Program-made: the position numbers and the translations under genes
The notes under the pieces: generated by a model
Database searches by the model: none
What the model was told of the DNA's origin: nothing
The model's input: only the letters and a program-made list of their open reading frames with translations
Origin: Clostridiales bacterium
GTDB taxonomy: Bacteria; Bacillota; Clostridia; Oscillospirales; Acutalibacteraceae
Reading direction: 5' to 3'
Length of the DNA: 11,974 bases
Assembly (NCBI GenBank): GCA_019417145.1
Contig: DXVY01000034.1
Coordinates: 1 to 11,974 of the forward strand
Shown: piece by piece, positions 6,896 to 11,974 of the stretch
Numbering within the stretch: position 1 is the stretch's first letter
How the letters are laid out: each line of letters begins with the position of its first letter

Positions 6896-7339
6896 ATGAC
6901 GATTACGGAAAAGGTTTCTTACATCAAGGGCCTGGCCGACGGCTTGGAGCTGGACGAGAACAACAAGCAGGACAAGCTGCTGAAGGCCATTATCGATGTG
7001 CTGGAGGATATGGCTACGTCTGTGGCCGACCTTGAGGACGGCTATGATGAGCTTTGTGAGCAGGTGGACGCCGTGGACGAGGATTTGTCCGATCTGGAGG
7101 AGGATTACTACGGAGAGGACGAATGTGATTGTTGCGATCATGAGGATGACGACGAGGACGGGGAATTCTATGAGGTGGAATGCCCGGCCTGCCATGACGT
7201 CATTTACCTGGATGAGGACATGATCAGCGAGGGCGGCATCGCCTGTCCCAACTGCGGCACCGAGCTTGAGTTTGACTTCGAGAGCGACGGCGAGGATACC
7301 GCGGCAAAAGACCAAGCCGCGGAGGAAGATAAGGAGTAA
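6896..7339 (+). CDS. CD1247-type acidic zinc-ribbon protein
   Basis: A 147-residue, very acidic protein that I recognise as a clostridial conserved family named after Clostridioides difficile CD1247; its function is unknown. The N-terminal part (1 to about 70) is helical and likely coiled coil, starting MTITEKVSYIKGLADGLEL. A cysteine-rich acidic linker follows (C77, C79, C80 within an Asp/Glu run). Then comes a zinc-ribbon knuckle with C96-x2-C99 and C117-x2-C120, and an acidic tail. The ATG at 6896 follows GGAGG (6883-6887). The frame is open upstream to 6842, but that segment is low-complexity Ala/Phe and lies before the good ribosome-binding site. It probably shares the efp transcript. 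There is no signal peptide or membrane segment. Confidence 0.85.
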   Translation: MTITEKVSYIKGLADGLELDENNKQDKLLKAIIDVLEDMATSVADLEDGYDELCEQVDAVDEDLSDLEEDYYGEDECDCCDHEDDDEDGEFYEVECPACHDVIYLDEDMISEGGIACPNCGTELEFDFESDGEDTAAKDQAAEEDKE

Positions 7340-7353
7340 AGGATCCACAGGCA

Positions 7354-7390
7354 GCCCCGCCCTACCAGGTAGGTAAGGCGGGGCGTTTTT
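7354..7390 (+). terminator. Rho-independent terminator after the zinc-ribbon gene
   Basis: An 8-bp GC stem, GCCCCGCC (7354-7361) with GGCGGGGC (7377-7384), is extended inside by TACC (7363-7366) with GGTA (7372-7375). It is followed by G and five T residues. It ends only 6 bp before the ribosome-binding site of the kinase gene. Confidence 0.9.
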
Positions 7391-7407
7391 CATCCTGGAG
7401 GAAGGCC

Positions 7408-7947
7408 ATGAAAGAACTGATCATAATCAACGGCCCCATGGGCATCGGCAAAAGCACGGTTTCGCAGCGACTGGCGCGCCTGGCCGCACCGGCGGCTTAT
7501 CTGGACGGAGACTGGTGCTGGCAGATGCATCCCTTTTGTCCGGATGCGGAAAACCGGGCGATGGTAATCAAGAATATCTGTTTTCTTCTGCGCTCCTTTT
7601 TGGAAAACAGCCACTGGGAAAGGGTCCTTTTCTGTTGGGTGATCCCGGAGGAGGAGATATTTTCCCGGATTTTGCGTCCATTGGATGATTTGTCCTTTCG
7701 GCTGCATAAAATAACCCTGTTGGCAACGCCCGAAACATTGGAGCAGCGGCTGCGTAAGGATATAGCATCGGGGCTGCGGCAGGCCGACTGCCTGGAGCGG
7801 GGACTTTCGTATCTGCAAAGGTACGGCGAAATGGATACCATAAAGCTGTATACCGACGACATGTCGCCGGACCAGGCCGCGGCCGCGGTCCTGCGCCTGG
7901 TGCAGGAAGGGGGAGAGGCATGGGAAAACGAATCGTCGCGTCCCTGA
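7408..7947 (+). CDS. P-loop nucleotide/small-molecule kinase (AAA/NMP-kinase-like)
   Basis: A 179-residue cytosolic P-loop NTPase. The Walker A motif GPMGIGKST covers residues 9-17 directly after the first beta strand, as in shikimate, nucleoside-monophosphate and chloramphenicol kinases. A conserved-looking YLDGDWCWQMHPF follows near residue 31, where small kinases place a substrate-binding acidic residue. LRKDIASGLRQADCLERGL resembles a lid region with paired basic residues. No dedicated substrate motif is evident, so I do not assign a reaction. GGAGGAAGG at 7397-7405 gives a strong ribosome-binding site for the ATG at 7408. The 3' end overlaps the PAP2 gene by 28 bp, so the two are co-translated. 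A strong terminator lies just upstream, and I see no promoter between it and the start. Confidence 0.82.
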   Translation: MKELIIINGPMGIGKSTVSQRLARLAAPAAYLDGDWCWQMHPFCPDAENRAMVIKNICFLLRSFLENSHWERVLFCWVIPEEEIFSRILRPLDDLSFRLHKITLLATPETLEQRLRKDIASGLRQADCLERGLSYLQRYGEMDTIKLYTDDMSPDQAAAAVLRLVQEGGEAWENESSRP

Positions 7948-8582
7948 TTCTGCCGCCCGCGGCCTTTGGCGTTTTGGCCGTTTTTGTATGCTTACAGTGG
8001 TTTGCGCCGGTGGAAACGGCTGTTTACCGGTGGATATCCGGCTTTTCCGGGGACGGCATGACGGTTTTTATGCGGGTGATAACCGAGTTGGGCGGGGCCG
8101 TTCCGGTTATAGTATTTTGTCTTGCGCTGCTTTTGTGTAAAAGGACCCGTCTGTCAGTCGGTCTGCCTGTTTCGGCGGCGGCGCTTATATCGGTGCTATG
8201 CAATCAGATTCTCAAAAATCTTTTTCAGCGGCCCCGTCCCCTGGTACCGCGGTTTTCGCCGGCCGATGGCTTCAGCTTTCCAAGCGGACATTCTATGAAT
8301 AACGCCGCGTTTTATTGCATGCTGTTTTTGTTGCTGCTTCCCCTGGTCGCAAGGCTGTGGCAGAAGGCCCTTCTCGCCGTGGGCTGTATTCTGCCGCCGC
8401 TGCTTATCGGGATTTCCCGGATTTATCTGGGCGTCCATTTTTTTGGAGATGTCCTAGGCGGCTGGCTGTTAGGGATATGGATCGCCTGCGCTACCTATGC
8501 GCTCTGGACCCGCCTATGTCTTCCCGCCATCCACCGGCGATGGCGGGCGGGGGACAGGGGAAATAAAAAAAGAAGAAAGTAG
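7920..8582 (+). CDS. PAP2 family membrane phosphatase
   Basis: A 220-residue integral membrane phosphatase of the type-2 phosphatidic-acid phosphatase superfamily, which removes phosphate from lipid phosphates such as undecaprenyl pyrophosphate or phosphatidylglycerophosphate. The three-part signature is complete: K99-x6-RP (KNLFQRPRP), PSGH at 121-124 with catalytic H124, and SR-x5-H-x3-D at 166-177 with nucleophile H173. Hydrophobic segments near residues 7-28, 58-73, 80-95, 128-145, 150-166 and 175-196 indicate about six membrane spans. The C terminus is strongly basic (RRWRAGDRGNKKRRK) and likely cytoplasmic. The ATG follows GGGGGAG inside the kinase gene. UppP-like bacitracin tolerance is one possible role; family membership is firm but the substrate is not. 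Confidence 0.92.
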   Translation: MGKRIVASLILPPAAFGVLAVFVCLQWFAPVETAVYRWISGFSGDGMTVFMRVITELGGAVPVIVFCLALLLCKRTRLSVGLPVSAAALISVLCNQILKNLFQRPRPLVPRFSPADGFSFPSGHSMNNAAFYCMLFLLLLPLVARLWQKALLAVGCILPPLLIGISRIYLGVHFFGDVLGGWLLGIWIACATYALWTRLCLPAIHRRWRAGDRGNKKRRK

Positions 8583-8595
8583 CCTAAAAAAAGAC

Positions 8596-8624
8596 TTGCA
8601 ATTGCGCCCGGATTGTGGTAATAT
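8596..8624 (+). promoter_or_regulatory. Promoter of tRNA-Pro, extended -10 type
   Basis: TTGCAA (8596-8601) and TAATAT (8619-8624) have a 17-bp spacer, with TG at 8616-8617 forming an extended -10 (TGnTAATAT). The tRNA begins 12 bp downstream of the -10 box. Confidence 0.7.
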
Positions 8625-8636
8625 ATTGTTCGTCAT

Positions 8637-8713
8637 CCGGGTGTGGCTCAGCTTGGTAGAGCGCTTGACTGGGGGTCAAGAGGCCGTGAGTTCAAATCTC
8701 GCCACTCGGACCA
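8637..8713 (+). tRNA. tRNA-Pro (anticodon GGG)
   Basis: A full cloverleaf can be drawn. The acceptor stem is CCGGGTG (8637-8643) with CACTCGG (8703-8709), one G-T pair. The D stem is GCTC with GAGC (8646-8649, 8659-8662). The anticodon stem is CTTGA with TCAAG (8664-8668, 8676-8680), and the 7-nt loop carries GGG at 8671-8673. The T stem is GTGAG with CTCGC and the loop is TTCAAAT. The discriminator is A8710 and the CCA end is encoded (8711-8713). It reads proline CCC and CCU codons. It is a single tRNA with its own promoter and terminator. Confidence 0.96.
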
Positions 8714-8715
8714 GG

Positions 8716-8748
8716 TCGCCGCAAGCATTTTGGCTTGCGGCGATTTTT
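8716..8748 (+). terminator. Rho-independent terminator after tRNA-Pro
   Basis: A perfect 11-bp stem, TCGCCGCAAGC (8716-8726) with GCTTGCGGCGA (8733-8743), has a 6-nt loop and is followed by TTTTT. It starts 2 bp after the tRNA CCA. A second 9-bp inverted repeat, GCGATTTTT (8740-8748) with AAAAATCGC (8755-8763), overlaps its 3' arm and T tract. Confidence 0.93.
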
Positions 8749-8763
8749 CTTTGGAAAAATCGC

Positions 8764-9200
8764 CCACGCGCCCATACCGCTGCGCCTGCTCTTGCGCAAA
8801 AAGTTTCGCCGCGCCTGGTTGTTCGCTTGTAAGGGCGCCCGGCGCTCCGGCATGCTACCAGCCTTTTGCGGGGCGCGAGGGTGTGGGCCCCGATCAGAGG
8901 CCGGTGAAAATATCTTTTTGCTTGTCCATGGACAGGCAGCGCCCAGAGCGGTATGCGCGCAAAGCCCTGTGCTTTTGGACCTTGCTATCCGCGCTGTCAG
9001 CGGGTATCGCTATGCATGCGCGGAATGCGCCGGAGCGAGCCTTTGATATTCATATTTATGTAGGGCCGTGAGGCGGCGGACGCGATACCGAGGGAAAGGA
9101 CCGTCGCCCGCCGGATGCGCCTGCGGGCCGGAGACGGGGTATAAATTGCCGGAAAGCGGGCAAAAATTCCTTTTGAGCCGGAAATTGCCCGGGAAATCCC
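8764..9200 (+). other. Gap without a supportable gene
   Basis: About 440 bp of GC-rich sequence between the tRNA-Pro terminator and the rpsL promoter. Open frames exist on both strands, but none has a ribosome-binding site with a family-like product, and the longest is an extension of the tRNA. Visible structure is limited to a 12-bp palindrome TGTCCATGGACA (8923-8934), an imperfect stem pairing 9072-9082 with 9102-9112, ATACC (9085-9089 region) pairing with GGTAT (about 9138-9142), and TTGCC/GGCAA around 9146-9162. I do not recognise RNase P RNA, tmRNA, SRP RNA or 6S RNA here. Confidence 0.6.
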
Positions 9201-9229
9201 TTGACAAGCGGGTTTTGAGGTGATAATAT
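9201..9229 (+). promoter_or_regulatory. Promoter of the str operon (rpsL)
   Basis: A perfect TTGACA (9201-9206) and TAATAT (9224-9229) have a 17-bp spacer, with TG at 9221-9222 giving an extended -10 of the TGnTAATAT form. The leader of about 85 nt carries a hairpin GGGATA (9242-9247) with TGTCCC (9251-9256) near its 5' end, and TATAG (9293-9297) with CTATA (9301-9305) just before the ribosome-binding site. Confidence 0.88.
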
Positions 9230-9322
9230 CTATTATTGTGTGGGATAGTATGTCCCGCCCTGTCTTTATGTATATGGCGCGGCGACGCGTTGTATAGAAA
9301 CTATATGCGAGGAGGTGTAAAA

Positions 9323-9745
9323 TTGCCTACTTTTAATCAGCTCGTACGCAACGGCCGCGAGACCCTGGAGAAGAAGTATAAGGCCCCCGCGCTGTTAAAG
9401 GGATACAATTCCCCCAAGCGCCAGATGACCGATCACAATTCTCCCCAGAAGCGCGGTGTCTGCACCGCCGTGAAGACCTCCACCCCCAAGAAGCCGAACT
9501 CCGCGCTGCGGAAGATCGCCAGGGTGCGTCTGTCCAACGGTATCGAGGTGACCGCCTACATCCCCGGCGAAGGCCACAATCTACAGGAGCACAGCGTGGT
9601 CCTTATCCGCGGCGGGCGTGTCAAGGACCTGCCTGGTGTGCGTTATCACATCATCCGCGGTACGTTGGATGCCCAGGGCGTTGCCAAGCGCATGCAGGCC
9701 CGTTCCAAGTACGGCGCCAAGAGGCCCAAGGCCAACGCGAAGTAG
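9323..9745 (+). CDS. rpsL: 30S ribosomal protein S12
   Basis: Decoding-centre protein of the 30S subunit. The start is a TTG at 9323: it follows AGGAGGTG (9310-9317) with ideal spacing and gives the family N terminus (M)PTFNQLVR. The upstream in-frame GTG at 9236 would lie in the leader and is rejected. The product is 140 residues, with the longer 25-40 loop seen in Bacillus S12 (LLKGYNSPKRQM) rather than the short E. coli form. Conserved segments TPKKPNSALRK and GGRVKDLPGVRYH are intact. K56 and K101, at positions linked to streptomycin resistance when mutated in Bacillus, are wild-type Lys, so no such resistance is encoded here. First gene of the str operon. Confidence 0.97.
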   Translation: MPTFNQLVRNGRETLEKKYKAPALLKGYNSPKRQMTDHNSPQKRGVCTAVKTSTPKKPNSALRKIARVRLSNGIEVTAYIPGEGHNLQEHSVVLIRGGRVKDLPGVRYHIIRGTLDAQGVAKRMQARSKYGAKRPKANAK

Positions 9746-9811
9746 GACCTTTCGGGGTCCGCCGGGCGGATGGCCGCCCGTAACAGCGGCTTTCTTTCGG
9801 AAGGCCGGCTG
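9745..9811 (+). promoter_or_regulatory. Triple-hairpin spacer between rpsL and rpsG
   Basis: Three adjacent stems start at the rpsL stop codon: GGACC (9745-9749) with GGTCC (9756-9760); CGGGCGG (9763-9769) with CCGCCCG (9774-9780), 4-nt loop; and an 11-bp stem pairing 9784-9794 with 9800-9811, with one bulged G and one G-T pair. No T tract follows any of them, so they are not standard terminators. The remaining 140 bp to rpsG hold no gene. Confidence 0.6.
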
Positions 9812-9952
9812 CATTACCGAAGACGAAATCTCTGCTGTTTATCCTTATGAAGCAGCGGCGTATCTATATAGATCGCCTCTTGCTTGACGCCACGGGGGAT
9901 TTTTCACTTCGAGTACCTATGAATTCATTTTATTATGAAGGAGGGAAGTACT

Positions 9953-10423
9953 GTGCCGAGAAGAGGCTTTATCGCGAAACGCGATGTGTTACCCGATCCG
10001 CTTTACAATTCCAAGCTGGTCACCCGGCTGATCAACAATATCATGCTGGACGGCAAGAAGGGCGTGGCCCAGAAGATCGTATACGGCGCTTTTGATATCG
10101 TCGCCGAGAAGACCGGCAAGGCCCCGCTGGAGGTTTTCGAGCAGGCCATGGAGAATGTCATGCCCCAGCTGGAGGTTAAGGCCGTCCGCAAGGGCGGCGC
10201 CACCTACCAGGTGCCCTTTGAGGTCCGGCCCGAGCGCCGGCAGACCTTGGGACTCCGTTGGATCACCGCCTACAGCCGGAACCGCTCCGAGCGCACCATG
10301 CGGGAGCGTCTGGCCGGCGAGATCATGGACGCCGTAAACGGCGTGGGCGGAGCCGCCAAGAAGCGGGAGGACACCCACAAGATGGCCGAGGCCAACAAGG
10401 CCTTCGCCCACTACAGATGGTAG
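9953..10423 (+). CDS. rpsG: 30S ribosomal protein S7
   Basis: Primary 16S rRNA binding protein that nucleates the 30S head and lines the E site. The start is a GTG at 9953, preceded by AAGGAGGG (9938-9945) at good spacing, which yields MPRRGFIAKRDVLPDPLYNS, the family N terminus. An ATG at 9935 in the same frame lies before the ribosome-binding site and is rejected. The 156-residue product is the usual length and ends ANKAFAHYRW; the helix-rich core with GGATYQVPFEV and the Arg-rich RNA-contact segment SRNRSERTM are intact. In E. coli, S7 represses the str operon translationally by binding the rpsL-rpsG spacer; the structured spacer here makes a similar control possible but unproven. Confidence 0.97.
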   Translation: MPRRGFIAKRDVLPDPLYNSKLVTRLINNIMLDGKKGVAQKIVYGAFDIVAEKTGKAPLEVFEQAMENVMPQLEVKAVRKGGATYQVPFEVRPERRQTLGLRWITAYSRNRSERTMRERLAGEIMDAVNGVGGAAKKREDTHKMAEANKAFAHYRW

Positions 10424-10428
10424 TTTTC

Positions 10429-10490
10429 CGGCTATACAGCCGCAAGGATCCAAGGCATGCCCCGCGCCGCGCCGGCCGGCCGGTGCGGGG
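10429..10490 (+). promoter_or_regulatory. Hairpins between rpsG and fusA
   Basis: A small hairpin CGGCT (10429-10433) with AGCCG (10438-10442) is followed by a 31-nt GC hairpin. The latter has a 10-bp stem, CCCCGCGCCG (10460-10469) with CGGTGCGGGG (10481-10490), one G-T pair. Its 11-nt apex can itself pair GCC with GGC. There is no T tract. It ends 17 bp before the fusA ribosome-binding site. Confidence 0.6.
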
Positions 10491-10518
10491 GACGCCAAAA
10501 CTATGCTAGGAGGACAAT

Positions 10519-11974
10519 ATGCCGAGAAAAGTTTCGCTGGAAATGACCAGAAATATTGGCATAATGGCCCATATCGACGCCGGCAAAACCACCACGACCG
10601 AGCGTATCCTGTTTTATACGGGTATCAACCATAAAATAGGCGAAACGCACGACGGTGCGGCGACCATGGACTGGATGGAGCAGGAGCAGGAGCGTGGCAT
10701 CACCATCACCTCCGCCGCTACCACCTGTTTCTGGCAGGGCCATCGTATCAATATCATCGACACCCCCGGCCACGTGGACTTCACGGTGGAGGTCGAGCGC
10801 TCTCTGCGGGTGCTGGACGGCTCCGTGACTGTATTCTGCGCCAAGGGCGGCGTCGAGCCCCAGTCCGAGACGGTTTGGCGCCAGGCCGACAAGTACAGGG
10901 TACCGCGTATGGCCTTTGTCAACAAGATGGACATTATGGGCGCCAACTTCTACCGCGTGCTGGACATGATGCGCGAGCGGCTGAAATGTAACGCCGTTCC
11001 CATCCAGCTGCCCATCGGCGCGGAGGACGATTTCAAGGGCCTGATCGACCTTGTGGAAATGAAGGCCTATATCTACAATGATCCCAAGGGCATGACCATC
11101 GACGTGGTGGACATCCCCGACGACATGAAGGAGCTGGCGGACAAGTATCGCCATGAGCTGCTGGAGCATGTGGCCGAGCAGGATGACGCGCTGCTGGAGA
11201 AGTACCTGGAAGGCGGCGAGCTGACCGAGGAAGAGATCAAGACCACCATCCGCAAGTCCACCATCGCCAACACCATGGTGCCGGTCTGCTGCGGTACGGC
11301 CTACCGCAACAAGGGCGTGCAGAAGCTGCTGGACGCGGTGATCGACTATATGCCCGCCCCCACCGACATTCCCGCCATCAAGGGCGTCAATCCCGAGACC
11401 GGCGAGGAGGAGGACCGCCACGCATCCGACAGCGAGCCCTTCTCCGCCCTGGCTTTCAAGATCGCCACCGACCCCTATGTGGGTAAAATCTGCTTCTTCC
11501 GGGTCTATTCCGGCAAGGTGGACGCGGGCACTACCGTGTACAATTCGGTGAAGGATCAGGACGAGCGCATGGGCCGTATTCTGCAGATGCACGCCAACCA
11601 TCGGCAGGATATCGAGACCTGCTACGCCGGCGATATCGCCGCCGCCGTGGGCCTCAAGAATACCACCACCGGCGACACCCTCTGCGACGAGGCCCATCCG
11701 GTGGTGCTGGAATCCATGGAATTCCCCGAACCGGTTATCCGGGTCGCCATTGAGCCCAAGACCAAGGCCGGCCAGGAGAAGATGGGCATCGCCCTGGCCA
11801 AGCTGGCCGAGGAAGACCCCACCTTCAAGTGCTACACCGACGAGGAGACCGGCCAGACCATCATCGCCGGTATGGGCGAGCTCCATCTGGAGATCATCGT
11901 CGACCGTCTGCTCCGTGAGTTCAAGGTGGAGGCCAACGTAGGTAAGCCTCAGGTTGCCTATAAGGAGACCATCC
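10519..11974 (+). CDS. fusA: Elongation factor G, 3'-partial
   Basis: Translocase GTPase that moves mRNA and tRNA after peptide-bond formation and helps recycle ribosomes. The ATG at 10519 follows AGGAGG (10508-10513). The window contains 485 codons of about 690-700. The G domain motifs are present: G1 AHIDAGKTT (17-25), switch I ERGITITSAATT, G3 DTPGH (81-85), G4 NKMD (135-138), and a G5-like CCGTAYRNKG where most EF-Gs have Ser for Thr. Domain II (ALAFKIATDPYVGK onward) and part of domain III (FPEPVIRVAIEPKTKAGQEK, GMGELHLEIIVDRL) follow. The HDGAATMDWMEQEQERG segment is typical of canonical translocating EF-G rather than a tetracycline-protection protein. Third gene of the str operon; tuf would be expected next, outside the window. 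Confidence 0.97.
   Translation, partial: MPRKVSLEMTRNIGIMAHIDAGKTTTTERILFYTGINHKIGETHDGAATMDWMEQEQERGITITSAATTCFWQGHRINIIDTPGHVDFTVEVERSLRVLDGSVTVFCAKGGVEPQSETVWRQADKYRVPRMAFVNKMDIMGANFYRVLDMMRERLKCNAVPIQLPIGAEDDFKGLIDLVEMKAYIYNDPKGMTIDVVDIPDDMKELADKYRHELLEHVAEQDDALLEKYLEGGELTEEEIKTTIRKSTIANTMVPVCCGTAYRNKGVQKLLDAVIDYMPAPTDIPAIKGVNPETGEEEDRHASDSEPFSALAFKIATDPYVGKICFFRVYSGKVDAGTTVYNSVKDQDERMGRILQMHANHRQDIETCYAGDIAAAVGLKNTTTGDTLCDEAHPVVLESMEFPEPVIRVAIEPKTKAGQEKMGIALAKLAEEDPTFKCYTDEETGQTIIAGMGELHLEIIVDRLLREFKVEANVGKPQVAYKETI

Noticed and set aside
6212..7393. 393-codon open frame on the - strand across efp and the zinc-ribbon gene
   Set aside because: It spans two well-supported + strand genes and their spacer; the product is low-complexity His/Gly/Leu without domains.
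8923..8934. 12-bp palindrome TGTCCATGGACA as an operator
   Set aside because: It is not near any promoter or gene start that I can support, and a 12-bp palindrome in a region this size may be chance.
8735..9046. 103-codon + strand frame in the gap before rpsL
   Set aside because: It begins inside the tRNA terminator, has no plausible ribosome-binding site, and its Arg/Ala-rich product resembles translated GC-rich noise.
8643..9071. 142-codon + strand frame beginning inside the tRNA
   Set aside because: Its N terminus, MAQLGRALDWGSRGREF, is the well-known artefact of translating a tRNA gene; the remainder has no family resemblance.
9010..9207. 65-codon - strand frame upstream of rpsL
   Set aside because: No ribosome-binding site, no recognisable protein, and it covers the rpsL promoter.
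9847..10095. 82-codon + strand frame overlapping the start of rpsG
   Set aside because: It overlaps rpsG in another frame and has no family-like sequence.
10501..11886. 461-codon open frame on the - strand across fusA
   Set aside because: Antisense shadow of fusA in GC-rich codons; no ribosome-binding site or family-like sequence.

Overview
This window reads as a GC-rich Clostridia-type Firmicute chromosome segment (roughly 55-60% GC by eye, strong G/C preference at third codon positions). Support comes from the aroQ - M24 peptidase - efp order (the yqhS-yqhT-efp neighbourhood of Bacillus and Clostridia), a CD1247-type zinc-ribbon protein, a YqeG-type HAD phosphatase, the long Bacillus-like loop in ribosomal protein S12, strong Shine-Dalgarno sites and sigma-A style promoters. 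The genus cannot be fixed from the sequence alone. All genes are on the + strand. The content is housekeeping; I see no mobile element, CRISPR array or defence system.

Layout. (1) 1-2218: leuS, missing about 70 N-terminal codons beyond the window edge. (2) 2230-2541: a compact rpsU unit with a near-perfect promoter, a leader hairpin, the 58-codon gene and a rho-independent terminator. (3) 2690-3019: a small single-domain cupin. (4) 3097-5996: a tight operon of a YqeG-like phosphatase, an endonuclease-IV-like TIM barrel, type II dehydroquinase (aroQ, 4-bp overlap with the gene before it) and an M24 aminopeptidase. (5) 6047-7390: a promoter, a structured leader of about 150 nt, efp, and the acidic zinc-ribbon protein, closed by a strong terminator. 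(6) 7408-8582: a P-loop kinase overlapping a PAP2 membrane phosphatase. (7) 8596-8748: tRNA-Pro(GGG) with its own promoter, encoded CCA and terminator. (8) 8764-9200: a gap of about 440 bp with no supportable gene. (9) 9201-11974: the str operon start, rpsL (TTG start), rpsG (GTG start) and fusA (cut by the window end), driven by its own promoter, with strongly structured spacers between cistrons.

The common theme is translation: a tRNA synthetase, two small-subunit proteins plus S21, two translation factors (EF-P, EF-G) and a tRNA. The rest is shikimate metabolism, possible DNA repair, peptide turnover, and lipid or phosphate-ester hydrolysis.

The most unusual signals are not new protein families. 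They are a sharp base-composition and codon-use break inside leuS near base 270; a leader upstream of efp that can fold in two mutually exclusive ways and is bracketed by a 9-bp direct repeat; and a run of three adjacent hairpins between rpsL and rpsG, followed by a 31-nt hairpin between rpsG and fusA. These are candidates for RNA-level control. I did not find a convincing undescribed multi-gene system.
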